Below, in pieces: positions 1 through 10,487 of a stretch of DNA of 49,477 bases. Made by a program: the position numbers and the translations under genes. Positions within the stretch are counted from its first letter, which is position 1, and each line of letters starts with the position of its first letter. This stretch comes from Schoenoplectus triqueter (lineage: Eukaryota > Streptophyta > Magnoliopsida > Poales > Cyperaceae). The notes under the pieces were generated by a model. The model did not search any database and was not told the origin of the DNA. It saw only the letters and a list, made by a program, of their open reading frames with translations. The stretch is taken from contig CAXKVV010001610.1 of the NCBI GenBank assembly GCA_964058805.1, forward strand, positions 1 through 49,477. Direction: 5' to 3'.

Positions 1-56
1 AAATAAACCTTAATTAGAGCTGTAAGTGAAATGAGCTCGAATAAAGATAAAGCGAG

Positions 57-2105
57 TCAGTAAAGAGAATCACCCGGAGTGGGAGAAGGAAAAGAAGACG
101 AGGAAGACGGCTGAGAGGCGCCGTCTCGATCTCTCCCCATGGCAGCTGGAGCCGGTGGCTCAACATGTGGCTGAGAATGAAAGCCAACTACTCGTGGATG
201 AGGGACCGAGAATCCGGGCTCCGCATGATCATACTCGTAAGCCAACTCTGAATCGAAAAGAGAATTGGTTGAGATGAGACGAGACTTATCGAAAAGAAAT
301 AACCTAAAGGGATGATGAAGTATACCTGTGAGAATAGTCCTGACAGGAGCATGAGAAAATCGGCTGTCTAAACCCTGAAAATCGACAGGCTCTGCGACAA
401 TGGCCGGAAAAGGGCTGCGATCACGCGAAACGGTGCCATCTAATAAGGGCTGGTCATCTCGCGGACATGTACTCCGGACGACCACCGGAGGAGTATATGA
501 CTGGTAAGAGCGAATGGCCTCATAATACCACTGCTGATAACGCCTCGAAAAGGTGGAAGTCCTAGAGGTGGATACCATCTGATAGCGAGTGCCCGTGCCT
601 AGTCGGAAGAGGTGAGTGTAGCACCATCCGATACCCTCCAAATCGGCCGCCAGTGATATAGGGCGGAGAAGAGGCGCTGGAATATCCTGATCCAAGCCAA
701 ACTGATGCGCGCATTGATGCGGCGAATAGGGCTCGATGAACATATAGTCGCCCAATCTGAGGTGAAGGAAGCCCTGACGGATACTGATCATGTACTCCAA
801 ATCGATAGGCCTGGCTCGGATGCTAGAAGAGTCAGAAGAGGGGACCCTGCTGTCAATCACCATCCTGTCGGCAACCCTAGCTGTCCTACGGGCCACTGAT
901 CTATCTCGAGAAAAGCGCAGATGATCTCGACTCCTGAAGAATCTATACCGAGCAGCCTTCGGAGTCAATGAAGCTGGCTGCACCCCAGCTAAGTCACTCA
1001 GTAAAGGTAGACGATCTCGTAGCGTGACCGCCATGCCGGGATCATATGAGCCAGACCAATGTAAATGGAGCCATCCGCTAATCAGATGCCACGGGATCAG
1101 CTCCTGACACTGTGAAGGACCACGGGATGAGGTCAAACCGCGGAGATATCTGTAAATGTTGGCCAATACAGGCACGGCCAAAGAAATCCTGTCGCCACGC
1201 GCGATCAGGCTCGCCATGATAAACACCGAAGGCCGAATGGTGTATGCGGGGGAGCTAGGCAATAAGAAATAGCAGATCCACCAAGAGATAAAGGCAGTCA
1301 AATAAGTCTCCCGATCCACGTCATGTGAACACAGGGTATCCTGAGAAGGGATAGGGTCGTCATGATGAATCTCGAGCCGACCTGTACCAAATGGATCTCT
1401 AGTGGAAGCCAAACCCGTAGGGCGAGTATGGACCCGATCGGTGAAATAGGCGATCCAATGTCTGAATGGGACTCCGGGATGCCCCCTCCGTAGATGATAA
1501 TAGATCTCATAAGTCCTCTGCAAAGAAGGCGGGAATCGAGTGAAGTCTCCCGAGTCATTAGGTGAGACCATGAACTCGTCATAGAAATGGCCAAAGATCG
1601 GCAGCCCGGTCAACTGCTGTATCTCCAGGAGGGTCGGAGTCAACTCCCGATCGTCGATGAACAAAGTGTTGGTGGAATAGTTCCACCGCTCACAAAAGGC
1701 CCGTAGCCAGGGTGTGTCGATATGATAATGAAACATCGACAAGAAAACCGAGTCATATATCTCGGCTCACCTGAGCAGAGTCCCCTCCCGCATGAGCACA
1801 TATCGGGTCCACTCTAGCTGATATCCATGGCACTCTAAAGGAGTGATGAAGGGAGCAGTGGTCCATCTGTGAGCCTCCCCGTCAATAATCTCCTTGCCCA
1901 GGAGATGAGTCAAAGGAGCCGTAGAGGCAACGCCTAGAGGCTGAAGGGGCATGATGTCATGAGGCTGATCATCTCTAAAGAATAAACCGCCGCCTCGCGG
2001 GTAGACAGGAGTCGCTCGGATGGCTGAGATGAGAGGAGTCCAATCACTAGGATCCTCGTAAAAAAGAATGGTAATGACTCAAGGGGCGACGCGGAATGAC
2101 GTCAT
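57..2105 (-). pseudogene. Antisense plant-mobile-domain-like ORF in the retrotransposon 3' region, broken by two TGA codons
   Basis: One reading frame of about 680 codons runs from an ATG at 2103-2105 to the TGA at 57-59, interrupted by TGA at 2079-2081 and 1767-1769. The longest open part starts at ATG 1734-1736 and is about 559 codons. The motif LRAFCERWNYSTNT followed by LTPTLLEIQQLTGLPIFG has the pattern of the plant mobile domain (PMD, aminotransferase-like): an arginine-tryptophan site, then a short strand, then a helix ending LLGLP-x-G. PMD is known in the host proteins MAIN and MAIL1 and in transposon-borne ORFs. The C-terminus is a low-complexity serine/proline tail. Relative to the outer element this frame is antisense, between the missing pol and the 3' LTR, where extra antisense ORFs are known in Tat elements. 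The stops could come from CGA-to-TGA decay. The PMD assignment is by motif only. Confidence 0.65.
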
Positions 2106-3543
2106 GAGATGGAACTACAATACCCGAAAAAGAGAAGACGTCATGAGAAATGAAGAGATAGACGATAAGGAATAATGCACCAAGACAAGCCTTTCGAGCG
2201 TTCAAGACTTGTCTTGGTGGGTGGCTCTTTGTTTACCCTTGAAAGATTTCAAGGATGAATAGATGAATAAATGAAAATAAATTGATGATTAATGATAAAT
2301 CATAAGAAGAGGGAAGAAGAGAAAGCAATGAAAGATGGCCCACTGATCAGAAGAGGTCGCTGCTTAACCCCGGAATGAATCCATTAGTCCCACAATGGAA
2401 TGCTGGGCATGAAGTGAAGAGTATAAATACCCCACTATTCTCTATCCACTCAGCATGAGTGACAGCCGAGAGGATCGAGGGAGAGAGGAGATCTCTCGGG
2501 TGTCACCATGTGATTATATCTTTTCTGACAAGTGGGACCCACATGGCAGTCCCTTATGAGCAGCTCCAATGACATGGACCTAGCCTATTTTGCTAAGAAA
2601 ACTAATCAACCCGGAACAGAGGTTAAATATTAATCCCACAATGAAATATCAGGGTGAGAGACGAGGATATAAATACTCCACCACCTCCTACTCATTCGAG
2701 GTGGCTGACCCTCGGGAGATTTCGAAGAGAGAAAATCTCCTGATGGGTCAGCCATTTGATTATATTTTCTCTGACAAGTGGGACCTACCTGGCAGTCCCT
2801 TATAGATGAACCTGACAACATAAACCTAGCCTATCTGATGAGTCACCCATGTGACCATTTTCACTGACAGGTGGACCCCACACCTCAGTGACCTATTATA
2901 GGAGTCAGAGTTAAACCCTAAAAATCTGTCCTTGGAGCTAACCCTAGAAAGGAGCTGAAGCAGTATAATCCCTATGCTACATGAAATGATGTCAATGCCA
3001 AGCTAGCATTTTGATGCAACTAGTCATGAGAAATTTCAAATGTGATTTTACTTTCAAGGCTGACCTGGTGCCAAAGCTGTGAGCAATCACCTAACCATGC
3101 TTTGATTTGTGTCAATTACTGATAAGTAGTCAGTTCTTTGACCAAGTCACCCTCATGTTAAGGGATTGAAAGTCAATTTCACAAGACTGATCAGGTGCCA
3201 AAGCTGGGAGCAACCATCTGATCAAGTCTTGATCTGTATCAACTGTTGACATGTAATCAACTGTTAATCAGATCAAGCCCTAATGAATATCAATATAAGT
3301 CTAATTGGTATTTAGTTAGGGTGGTTTCTGCAAGAGAGAGATAATTGGCAGAGACATTGAGCTACAAATGAAATCAGGGATTAATTCTGAAGAAGAAATA
3401 GGGTTTATTTGATAAAAGAATTTTTAATTCAGAGAAGGAGGGGTAAAAATGGAATTAAAAATTACAGGGATGATTACCATGAATTTAGGGATTTTTGGTG
3501 AAAATTTCATGATTTTTAGATGAGTGGAGCTATCAGAATAAAT
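2106..3543 (+). other. 3' non-coding tail of the outer retrotransposon
   Basis: I see no supported gene here. Two blocks are conserved with the inner element in reverse complement: about 2160-2240 matches 12920-12995 (shared text includes GGGTAAACAAAGAGCCACCC on the inner plus strand), and 2940-3543 matches 12282-12870. The inner element lacks the 2240-2940 segment between them. That segment holds the TATA/hairpin repeats listed separately. Two similar sub-blocks near 3050-3120 and 3180-3250 carry the phrase CTGAxCxGGTGCCAAAGCTG and look like an old tandem duplication. Confidence 0.6.
2370..2860 (+). repeat. Two tandem ~246-bp units plus a partial third, each with a TATA box followed by a long hairpin
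   Basis: TATAAATA occurs at 2422-2429 and 2668-2675, 246 bp apart, in matching context (AAATCCC-type lead-in before; TGACAAGTGGGACC then GGCAGTCCCTTAT after). The first unit has a hairpin at 2459-2506: GTGACA/TGTCAC outer and CCGAGAG/CTCTCGG inner arms, separated by a single mismatch. The second has a hairpin at 2703-2753: GGCTGACCC/GGGTCAGCC outer and GGAGATTT/AAATCTCC inner arms. A truncated third unit near 2822-2880 keeps a small GTCAC/GTGAC hairpin (2842-2855). The hairpin starts 37 and 35 bp after the start of the TATA box, about where transcription would begin. The function is unknown. Confidence 0.65.
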
Positions 3544-3689
3544 TCAGGGAAGATAAACAGATTAAAACATGGAAGATCAAAGGCTGAGATTCAATCAAGG
3601 GTTTATCTGGGTGCAACTTGGGGATAGAGACACATCTGGGTGCAAACTGGGGATCCTAAACACGCATACACATAATCAGAGAAGAGAGA

Positions 3690-4030
3690 GGGTGTGACAC
3701 GTGTCAGCATCTCACTGGGCCACCTCATACCACGTGTCAGCACCCTATTGGTCCACCTCAGCCATGTGGGCCCCACCACCATACTGACCTGACATGTGGG
3801 CCCCACCAACATGCCACGTGGCAAGCTCTGACAGGCCCACCTCACTCTTCCACATGCCACATGGCAACACCACAGCAACACACCTCACTCCTCATGTGCC
3901 ACATGGCAGCATGTTAACAAAACATCTCAGCAGATCATACTAAACCTATTGCCACATGGCTGCATGCTATTGGTCCAACTAGATAGCAAAGATCCCACAG
4001 GTGACACATGGCACTACACTACAGAGCCAC
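3690..4030 (+). promoter_or_regulatory. Cluster of G-box-like palindromes in the outer LTR U3
   Basis: Near the start of the LTR, in what should be U3, the motif CACGTG and close variants recur. Examples are GACACGTGTC at 3696-3705, CACGTG at 3731-3736 and GCCACGTGGC at 3813-3822, plus several CACATGGCA / CATGTGGGCCCCACC variants to about 4010. CACGTG is the known plant G-box core bound by bZIP and bHLH factors. Whether these are used is inference. The corresponding inner U3 is diverged and lacks such a dense run. Confidence 0.5.
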
Positions 4031-5174
4031 CTCAGCATACATTAACACTACCACAGATGATTAATGGGATGATTAAGTAAGTGGCCCTATCAGAGTGTGC
4101 CAGATCAGCTTCATTAACACTAAGCAATAGAATAATCGATTGGTGATTGGATCTGTGGACCTAGAGTCATAACACTTACATCTAGGGCCCACATGTCAGA
4201 GATTTAAGCAGGCAGTTCGTTTATTCATCCATACACCATGCCTATGTAGTATTAAACAGAAGATTTAAATCGAAGAAGGTGAAGCAAGCGTGTACCTGGA
4301 TCATTTGCGCTGTGCCTCTGACGGTGGGTCCCAATGTGTGGCGGGCTCTGTGCGCCAAGCGCAGTCCCTTCTCTTTCTTCTCTTTCACCCCTCCCTCTCT
4401 TTCTCCTTCTTCTTGCCGAGGCCGATGGCGCCATTAACTCCAATTGAGTTCTCTAGAGCTTAAAACTTCGAAGTCCTTATAGCCAGAGGTAATCCACGCA
4501 TAGGAGAGAAAGGGTGAGCGCTCGAAATTAAAAGAGAACAATTGAATAGAGCAGTGAAAGAGGATGATCACCTCGGGCGATTAATGAAGAACTTTGATCC
4601 GTGGATCTAAGATTAAAATTGATGATACAAGCAAACCTTAATCACCTAGGCGATGCTGTAAATGAAAGAAAAAGCAGCAATTAAACGTTGAATAAAAGCA
4701 ATTGAGATAAGATGACAAGGTCGGGTAAATTGAGGAAAGTTAGAACCTTGTGCTATAAACTCGAATTGGCAGTGCTTATGGCCTCTATGCACTCACACGA
4801 TGATGTTGAAATGGTGAAGTTTGACAATTGAATAGAGGAGCTATGGTAATGGCCAAAGTGTGAACTCGGGTGAGTGAGTTAGAACTTGAAATATGAATTA
4901 CAATGGCAGAGACTAAAAAGACACCTTGGAGGCCTTTAAATGAGTATATATAGTATACTAAGGATGCTAGAAGGTTCTGTGAGCGATTTAGAATGGAGAT
5001 AACTAAATCAAGTCAAAGGTCAAAGATCTAAACTTTGGATTCTTTCAATGGGGCCCACACTACAACAGAAAAAATAACAGAAATGAAAAGCCATGCTCAT
5101 GGACCAGAGCAGTTCAATTCGTGGTGTATGGCTGGTGCAAGGCTATAATTCCTGTGGTGCACCATTTCAATTGC

Positions 5175-5183
5175 TTATAAAAA
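5175..5183 (+). promoter_or_regulatory. TATA box of the outer LTR
   Basis: The segment reads CTTATAAAAACCCCC and sits at the position homologous to the inner LTR TATA box (TATATAAACCC on the minus strand at 11348-11355). The downstream text also aligns (ATAATACAATAGACC against ATAATACACTAGCAA). Transcription would start near 5205. A weaker TATATATA lies at about 4945. Confidence 0.6.
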
Positions 5184-5329
5184 CCCCCAATCCATGGATA
5201 TACAGGGACAGAAGAGAGACATAATACAATAGACCAGAGAGAGATAAAGAGAAGGATATTGGAGAGATATAGCATAGGAAGGACAATTGGAAGAGAAGGT
5301 GATTGATTGCAAGAAGAGAAAGGCCAAGA

Positions 5330-5795
5330 AACCGATTGATCTCAGTTTAACTTGAGAACTCGGTTATTATATCTTCAATCATTCATTAGAAGGTGAGTCC
5401 TAAGCTTAATCTCAATTGGATTTGAAGTTCCAGTGTTGAATTTTCAGTATAATTGATATAACTGTATTTGAATTGTAGAGTAACAGTATAATCGCAGTTG
5501 AATTTTCGATTTCTCTCTTTTAATCTTGCAAATTCACATTCTTCTTTTCAGTTCTTGCTTTGAATCTCCTTTCTTGTTTTGTTTCTTGATTGAATTTTAA
5601 ATGGAAACTAGTAATTGAGTTGGGAAAATCGATTGATCTCGGTTAAAACCTGAGAACTCGATACCAGTGAAGTCTTTGTATTGATTTCCTTGTTTAAATG
5701 TCGGATTAACCTCAGTTCATGTTTGCATTATGTATATCCGGGACTATACTATCATCTAAGGTCGATTGATCTCAGCTCTAGCTCGAGAACTCGAC
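5330..5795 (+). ncRNA. Array of three covarying nested stem-loops in the outer LTR leader
   Basis: Three modules share the plan stem - TTGAT - CTC(hairpin)GAG - AAC - stem'. Copy A is 5330-5365 with outer arms AACCGA/TCGGTT and inner AGT/ACT. Copy B is 5628-5662 with ATCGA/TCGAT and GGTT/AACC. Copy C is 5761-5795 with GTCGA/TCGAC and AGCT/AGCT. The internal loop (TTGAT on one side, AAC on the other) and the CTC/GAG pairs do not vary, while both flanking stems change on both arms together. All three lie downstream of the LTR TATA box on the sense strand, so they would be in the RNA leader. The core does not fit a hammerhead ribozyme (no CUGAUGA). I do not recognise the family. Confidence 0.6.
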
Positions 5796-7179
5796 GGAAT
5801 TGGAATTTTCAATGTGTTGTCGCACTGTACCGACTAAACTGAGCTTCCAATTGGGATTAGAGGGAAATTGCACGCATAATTAAGTATATTCTGTTTATAA
5901 TTGTTGTCACGAGGCTTGTCAAATGAACAATCGGCATTATAAATGAGTTAATAGCAAGAATTTCGAGTGAACTGTAATCGGTACCAAACGGTACCATCAC
6001 ACACTTGGTTCAGCAGAGTAGTGAGTTGATTTGGATATTGCTAATTGTGTCTATGCATGTTAGCATATGTAAACGATGTGAATCGAGCAATCAATTGTCA
6101 GGAACATCAATTAATTTCACTGAATTTGTAAGATTGCTATTTGGTACCGAGCGGTATCAACCTATTTCAAATGGCACTGGTATGTGGCATTATCCACCGT
6201 ATTGATTGTCAATCAGACACCGTAGAAGGTTTTATCGTGATAAAACGATGCTAAAGGAGTCACTCGATCGGCAAGAGGTGGTCTCAGTCGCCGGCGTCAC
6301 CGGTAGCGCGAATATTAAAGACTCTACCGATCGGATAATCAATGGAATGCATTAGCACAAATATTGATGCGCAGGCACGAGTATTGAAGCACATGCATGA
6401 ATCGCGGAACAGATCGAATGTTTGAAATGAAGCGTTGTTTTAAATAAAGATATAGAATGAATCTGAGCCTTACATCTCGGATGATTTAATCTTGAAGCGA
6501 ATCTGGCGGCCCAAATAAGAACAAAGTTGAATGAAAGATAGGCGCCAATCTTGACACAGATCTAAAGGCCCAGATTAGGTCCATTAATTAAATAATAACA
6601 GAATAGTGATGATATAGAATAAATAAATCATTTGAAAATGTTCCTGAACTCCAAATTAATTCAAATTTGTTTCCAAAATTTCCTTATTTCTCATACTATT
6701 TTTCTATATGATAATATTCTAGTTTTGAAAATATAATCATGTTAAAACAATTTAAAAGCAAAAGACATTACATATATTGATATATTTGACTTAGCTTTGA
6801 CTTGTCATTTTACATACTATAAAAATTCCAAAAACTCAAATAAAATCATGAATAATAACTAGATATATGTGCGACCCTTTTTCGCGCGCCGCCGCACCGC
6901 CGCCGGGCGATGGGTTCTGCGGAAGAAGGACACGGAGATCCCTCCCGAGCGTGCATCTGCTGGGGTGTCGGCCGATTCTGCCGTTTAGAGATATTTGGAT
7001 GCACATTCAGGGGGTTTTTAGTGATTGTGAGTTCTTGTAGATTCCGGTGGGCGCAAGCCCCCACCGTTAATTACCCTGGGCTACGAACCTCGAGGCACCT
7101 CTGGATCTTTGAAAGAGAGAAGCAAATAGTATAGTTAAAAGATGGTCAAGTGGTCGTCTAGGTTTATAAAAAGGGGTCT

Positions 7180-7730
7180 ACGGAAGATGAACCTACAAAC
7201 AGATCGGTTCAATCTATGGAAGACAAACCTACAAACAGATCGGTTTTGTCCTATGGAGGACGAACCTACAAACAGATCGGTTCAGTCCATGCCACCTCGA
7301 GATGTAACCTTACCTACAGACCAGGTTAATCTCTTCATAGGGGGCTTGAGGTGAGTCTACATACAGATCGACTCGACCTCCGTTGATCTAGAAGATAAAC
7401 CTACAAACAGATCGGTTCAATCTTAACTAGTCAACGACCAATCACACAAAATACAACTCGAAGCACTGAGCCGGTTGATCTTGAGGTTGGTGAATCAGGA
7501 GAAGGGTGGATATGGCCCACGTGTTTCTTCTCACCGATCTTCTAGATCATGAATTCGAAGCACTAAGCCGATTCATAAACCTAGGAAACACAATTGCACA
7601 CAATGTCAAACCTGAAGCGCTGGGCCAGTTCAACATTGAGGCATGTGTTAGCGAAGGAACCTACCTACAGAACGGTTCACATTCACTGTTTTGTGGATGA
7701 ATCTACCTACAGACCGATTCAATCTCACAG
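7180..7730 (-). repeat. Short tandem/dispersed repeats with core CTACAAACAGATCGGTTC
   Basis: On the plus strand the core recurs about every 37 bp near 7193, 7230, 7267 and again near 7397. Degenerate forms are at 7310, 7357, 7668 and 7705 (CTACCTACAGAACGGTTCAC and similar). The same array is at 24720-25260 in the other LTR, and inverted at about 30495-31090 in the outer LTR, where CTGTAGTAGG variants dominate. The array is close to the U5 end, in the transcribed leader. Confidence 0.75.
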
Positions 7731-7924
7731 TCTCGGGGAATGAACCAGGAGACAAACTCATCGAAGGACGAGTTCAATCTTGCTAGCTCAAATGGTCATG
7801 AATTACTTGTTCATGACACCGAGTCATTAAGATGTCACTTCGCTCGGACATCGTAATGTTCTTCTTCTTCAAAGTCGACATATCTCTCCATGCTGATGTC
7901 GTAGCTTTGGTTATTCTTCAGCGA

Positions 7925-8450
7925 GCGTCAAGATGTTCTTGTCTCGACTAGTCATTCTATATGTTGCATTACTTGTGCAAAATTATTATGTCGCCCTACA
8001 CCTCTTGTGTGAGCGTATTCAATCATGAGTTACTTGCTCATGGCAGCGAGTCATTAAGATGTCACCTATCTAGGACATCATAATGTTCTTCTTCTTCAGA
8101 GTAGACACATATCTCCATGTTAATATCAAGTGTCAAGATGTTCTTGTCTCGACATATTCACTCATGTTGCTATCGAAGCCTTATTCATCTCACGTCAAGA
8201 TGTTCCTGTCTCGACGTATCTTATTATTCTTCATCAAGTGTCAAGATGTTCTTGTCTCGACATATCTTCTTGTATTGCTATTAAAGCCTTAATCATCTCA
8301 CGTCAAGATGTTCTTGTCTCAACGTATCTTCTTCATATTGCTATCAAAGCCTTAATCATCCTACGTCAAGATGTTCCTGTCTCGACGCATCTTTTCGTGT
8401 TGTCATTGCAACCTTATTTATCCTCTGTCAAGATGTTCTTGTCTTGACTA
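7925..8450 (-). repeat. Seven-copy array of GTCAAGATGTTCTTGTCTCGAC
   Basis: Copies start near 7927, 8131, 8191, 8238, 8301, 8363 and 8428 with one or two base changes (TTCTTG/TTCCTG, CTCGAC/CTTGAC). Spacing is mostly 47-67 bp. The 5' LTR has six copies (about 25466-25765), because the segment between the first two is missing there. The outer LTR has related inverted copies near 29970-30110 and 30298-30320. Confidence 0.8.
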
Positions 8451-8499
8451 ATCATTCTAAATGTTATATCATGTGTGCAAATATTCTTATGTGGCTCTA

Positions 8500-8587
8500 C
8501 ACTTTTTATGTGAGCATATTTATTCATTTCAAAAATACACAAAGTATATCATATAATATTTCCCATTATTATTTTTATTATAAAGAT

Positions 8588-8631
<44 letters not shown>

Positions 8632-9800
8632 TTTTTCATTATTATTATTTTTATTTCTTAAACTCTATTTATCTATGTAGAAAATTATTTACAAAAATAA
8701 TAGGAAAAGGGGTAGCTATTAATTAGAGTTTTATTTATATTTTTTTGGGATTTTTATAATAGCTAAAGTAGTAAAGTTTTATTTTTATTATTTCTAAACT
8801 CTATTTATTCTGTAGAAAATCACTTACAAAAATAATAGAAAATAAAATGACTATGATTTTTATTTGTATTTTTAAAATGTTTATAATAGCCAAAGTAATA
8901 GAATTTTATTATTATATTCTATTTATTGAAATACTATTCATTATGTAAGAATCATTTACAAAATTAAAAGATGGTTAGCTATACTATTTTGCTATTATTA
9001 TTCTATTATTATATTTTTTTATTTTTAATATCTAAAAAGAAATCATTACTAATATTCTATCTTATTTATTATACTATTCATTATATCTATTCTTATTATT
9101 TCTATTTATTATCTATAGAAAGGTATAGGATTTTTATTATTAGTTGAAAATAACCATAAGAGATGAAATTCATTATGTTTTTATTACAACTATTATTTTT
9201 ATTACATTTTATTTATCAAAAGTATTTTTATTGTATATTTGTATAGAAATAACAAAAGAAATACAATTCATATTATAAAACTATATTATCATTCTTTATT
9301 ATAAAAGAAAATGTATTTTACTATTTATTATCATAGTAGTATATTTTGTATATTTTGTGCTATTTATTTTTATTATTCTTTTTACAGAAAATATCAATAT
9401 AATATCTATTATTATATTTTTTATATATTTTTTTATTTATCAAAGAATATAGCTAATCTCATTATTTATTATAGTATATTACTATCATCATTATTATTTC
9501 ATAGAAAATCACTTGAAAAATCACTAAAATATATCTAGTTATTATTTATGATTTTTATTTGTATTTTGGAATTTTTATAGTATTTAAAATGACAAGTCAA
9601 AGCTAGGTCAAATATACCAATATATGTAATGTCTTTTGCTTTTAAATTGTTTTACTATGGTTATATTTTTAAAACTGGAATACTATTGTATAGAAAAATA
9701 GTATGAAAAATAAGGAAATTTTAGAAACAAATTTGAGTCAATTTGGAGTTTAATAACATTTTCAAATCATTTATTTATTATTTAATTTTAAATTTCTGTT
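8500..9800. repeat. AT-rich tract with an (ATT)n microsatellite inside the 3' LTR
   Basis: About 1.3 kb is very poor in G and C, with an (ATT)n run near 8597-8630 and repeated phrases such as ACTCTATTTAT...GTAGAAAATCA and TTTTTATAATAGCTAAAGTAGTA. No gene is supported. The same tract is at about 25840-27140 in the 5' LTR, with a slightly longer ATT run. Confidence 0.8.
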
Positions 9801-10487
9801 ATTATTTACTAGTTGGGCTTAGTATACTGGGCTAAAATAAATTTTTCATTCTCTGCGAAATGGGCCCAATTTGATTTATTTTTATTCTTTTCACTGATGG
9901 GCCAGCTCTTAGCCCTGCTCATTATTCCTTTCTTGATTATCAGTTGTTAGATCTCCTCAAGATTAGTGCTGAGGGGAATAAAGGGGCTAGATGTGCTCTG
10001 CAACCTTTCTTTTAAACTTAATCTTCCGGATCACCTCAGGATTAGTGCAAGTGCGCCGAGATTCATGTTTCCACTTCAACAGTCGCGCCAGATGATCTCT
10101 TGAACTCTTTTATCCGCCACACTTTGAGATCTGCGCAGAAGGTGACGCCGGCGATCGGAACTTCCGATTGAAGATCAGACAGCGGGGTTAGCATCGTCTT
10201 GATGCCTCCAATCTTTTGATGATACTTGATTAAAGATCCGTACGGTGGGACAGTAGCGAGGCCTGTACCATTTTCTTATCTCGATACCGATTTGGTACCA
10301 GACTGTGTTAGTTTTGGTAAATCACAGACTGAGTTCGTGTCAGTGCAAAATTTAAGTTCATGATGCCATTGTCACTCGTTAATTCATTAATACCGTTGCC
10401 TTCTCACCAAAACATTCAAATTCCTGTCGCAATTTTAATAACTCTGATCGATATTCAAATATTTCCTTTTGTTCCGTTTCTTTTATT

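Larger units (their letters stand above)
3544..6867 (+). mobile_element. 3' LTR of the outer retrotransposon, first part (U3, promoter, leader)
   Basis: This is homologous in inverted orientation to the inner LTR. The start is set where the text departs from internal sequence just after AATAAAT, matching the inner boundary. Recognisable shared blocks are the GGCTGAGATTCAATCAAGGG start (3580-3600), the TATA region near 5175, the paired GGTACC motifs near 5975-5995, the GCCGGCGTCACC block at 6291 and the region 6620-6867. It is interrupted at 6867/6868 by the inner element and resumes at 29618. No ORF in it looks coding. Confidence 0.8.

Noticed and set aside
5330..5795. Hammerhead ribozyme / retrozyme
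   Set aside because: The internal loop is UUGAU and GAGAAC, not CUGAUGA and GAAA. A hammerhead core cannot be drawn.
7927..8450. CRISPR array from regularly spaced 22-bp repeats
   Set aside because: This is a plant genome, spacers are themselves related to each other and vary from 25 to over 180 bp, and the array sits in an LTR.
7506..8680. Several 60-105 codon ORFs on the plus strand in the LTR (for example 8130-8447), repeated in the other LTR
   Set aside because: They are built from the 22-bp tandem repeats and the (ATT)n tract, with no domain and no conservation apart from the LTR identity.
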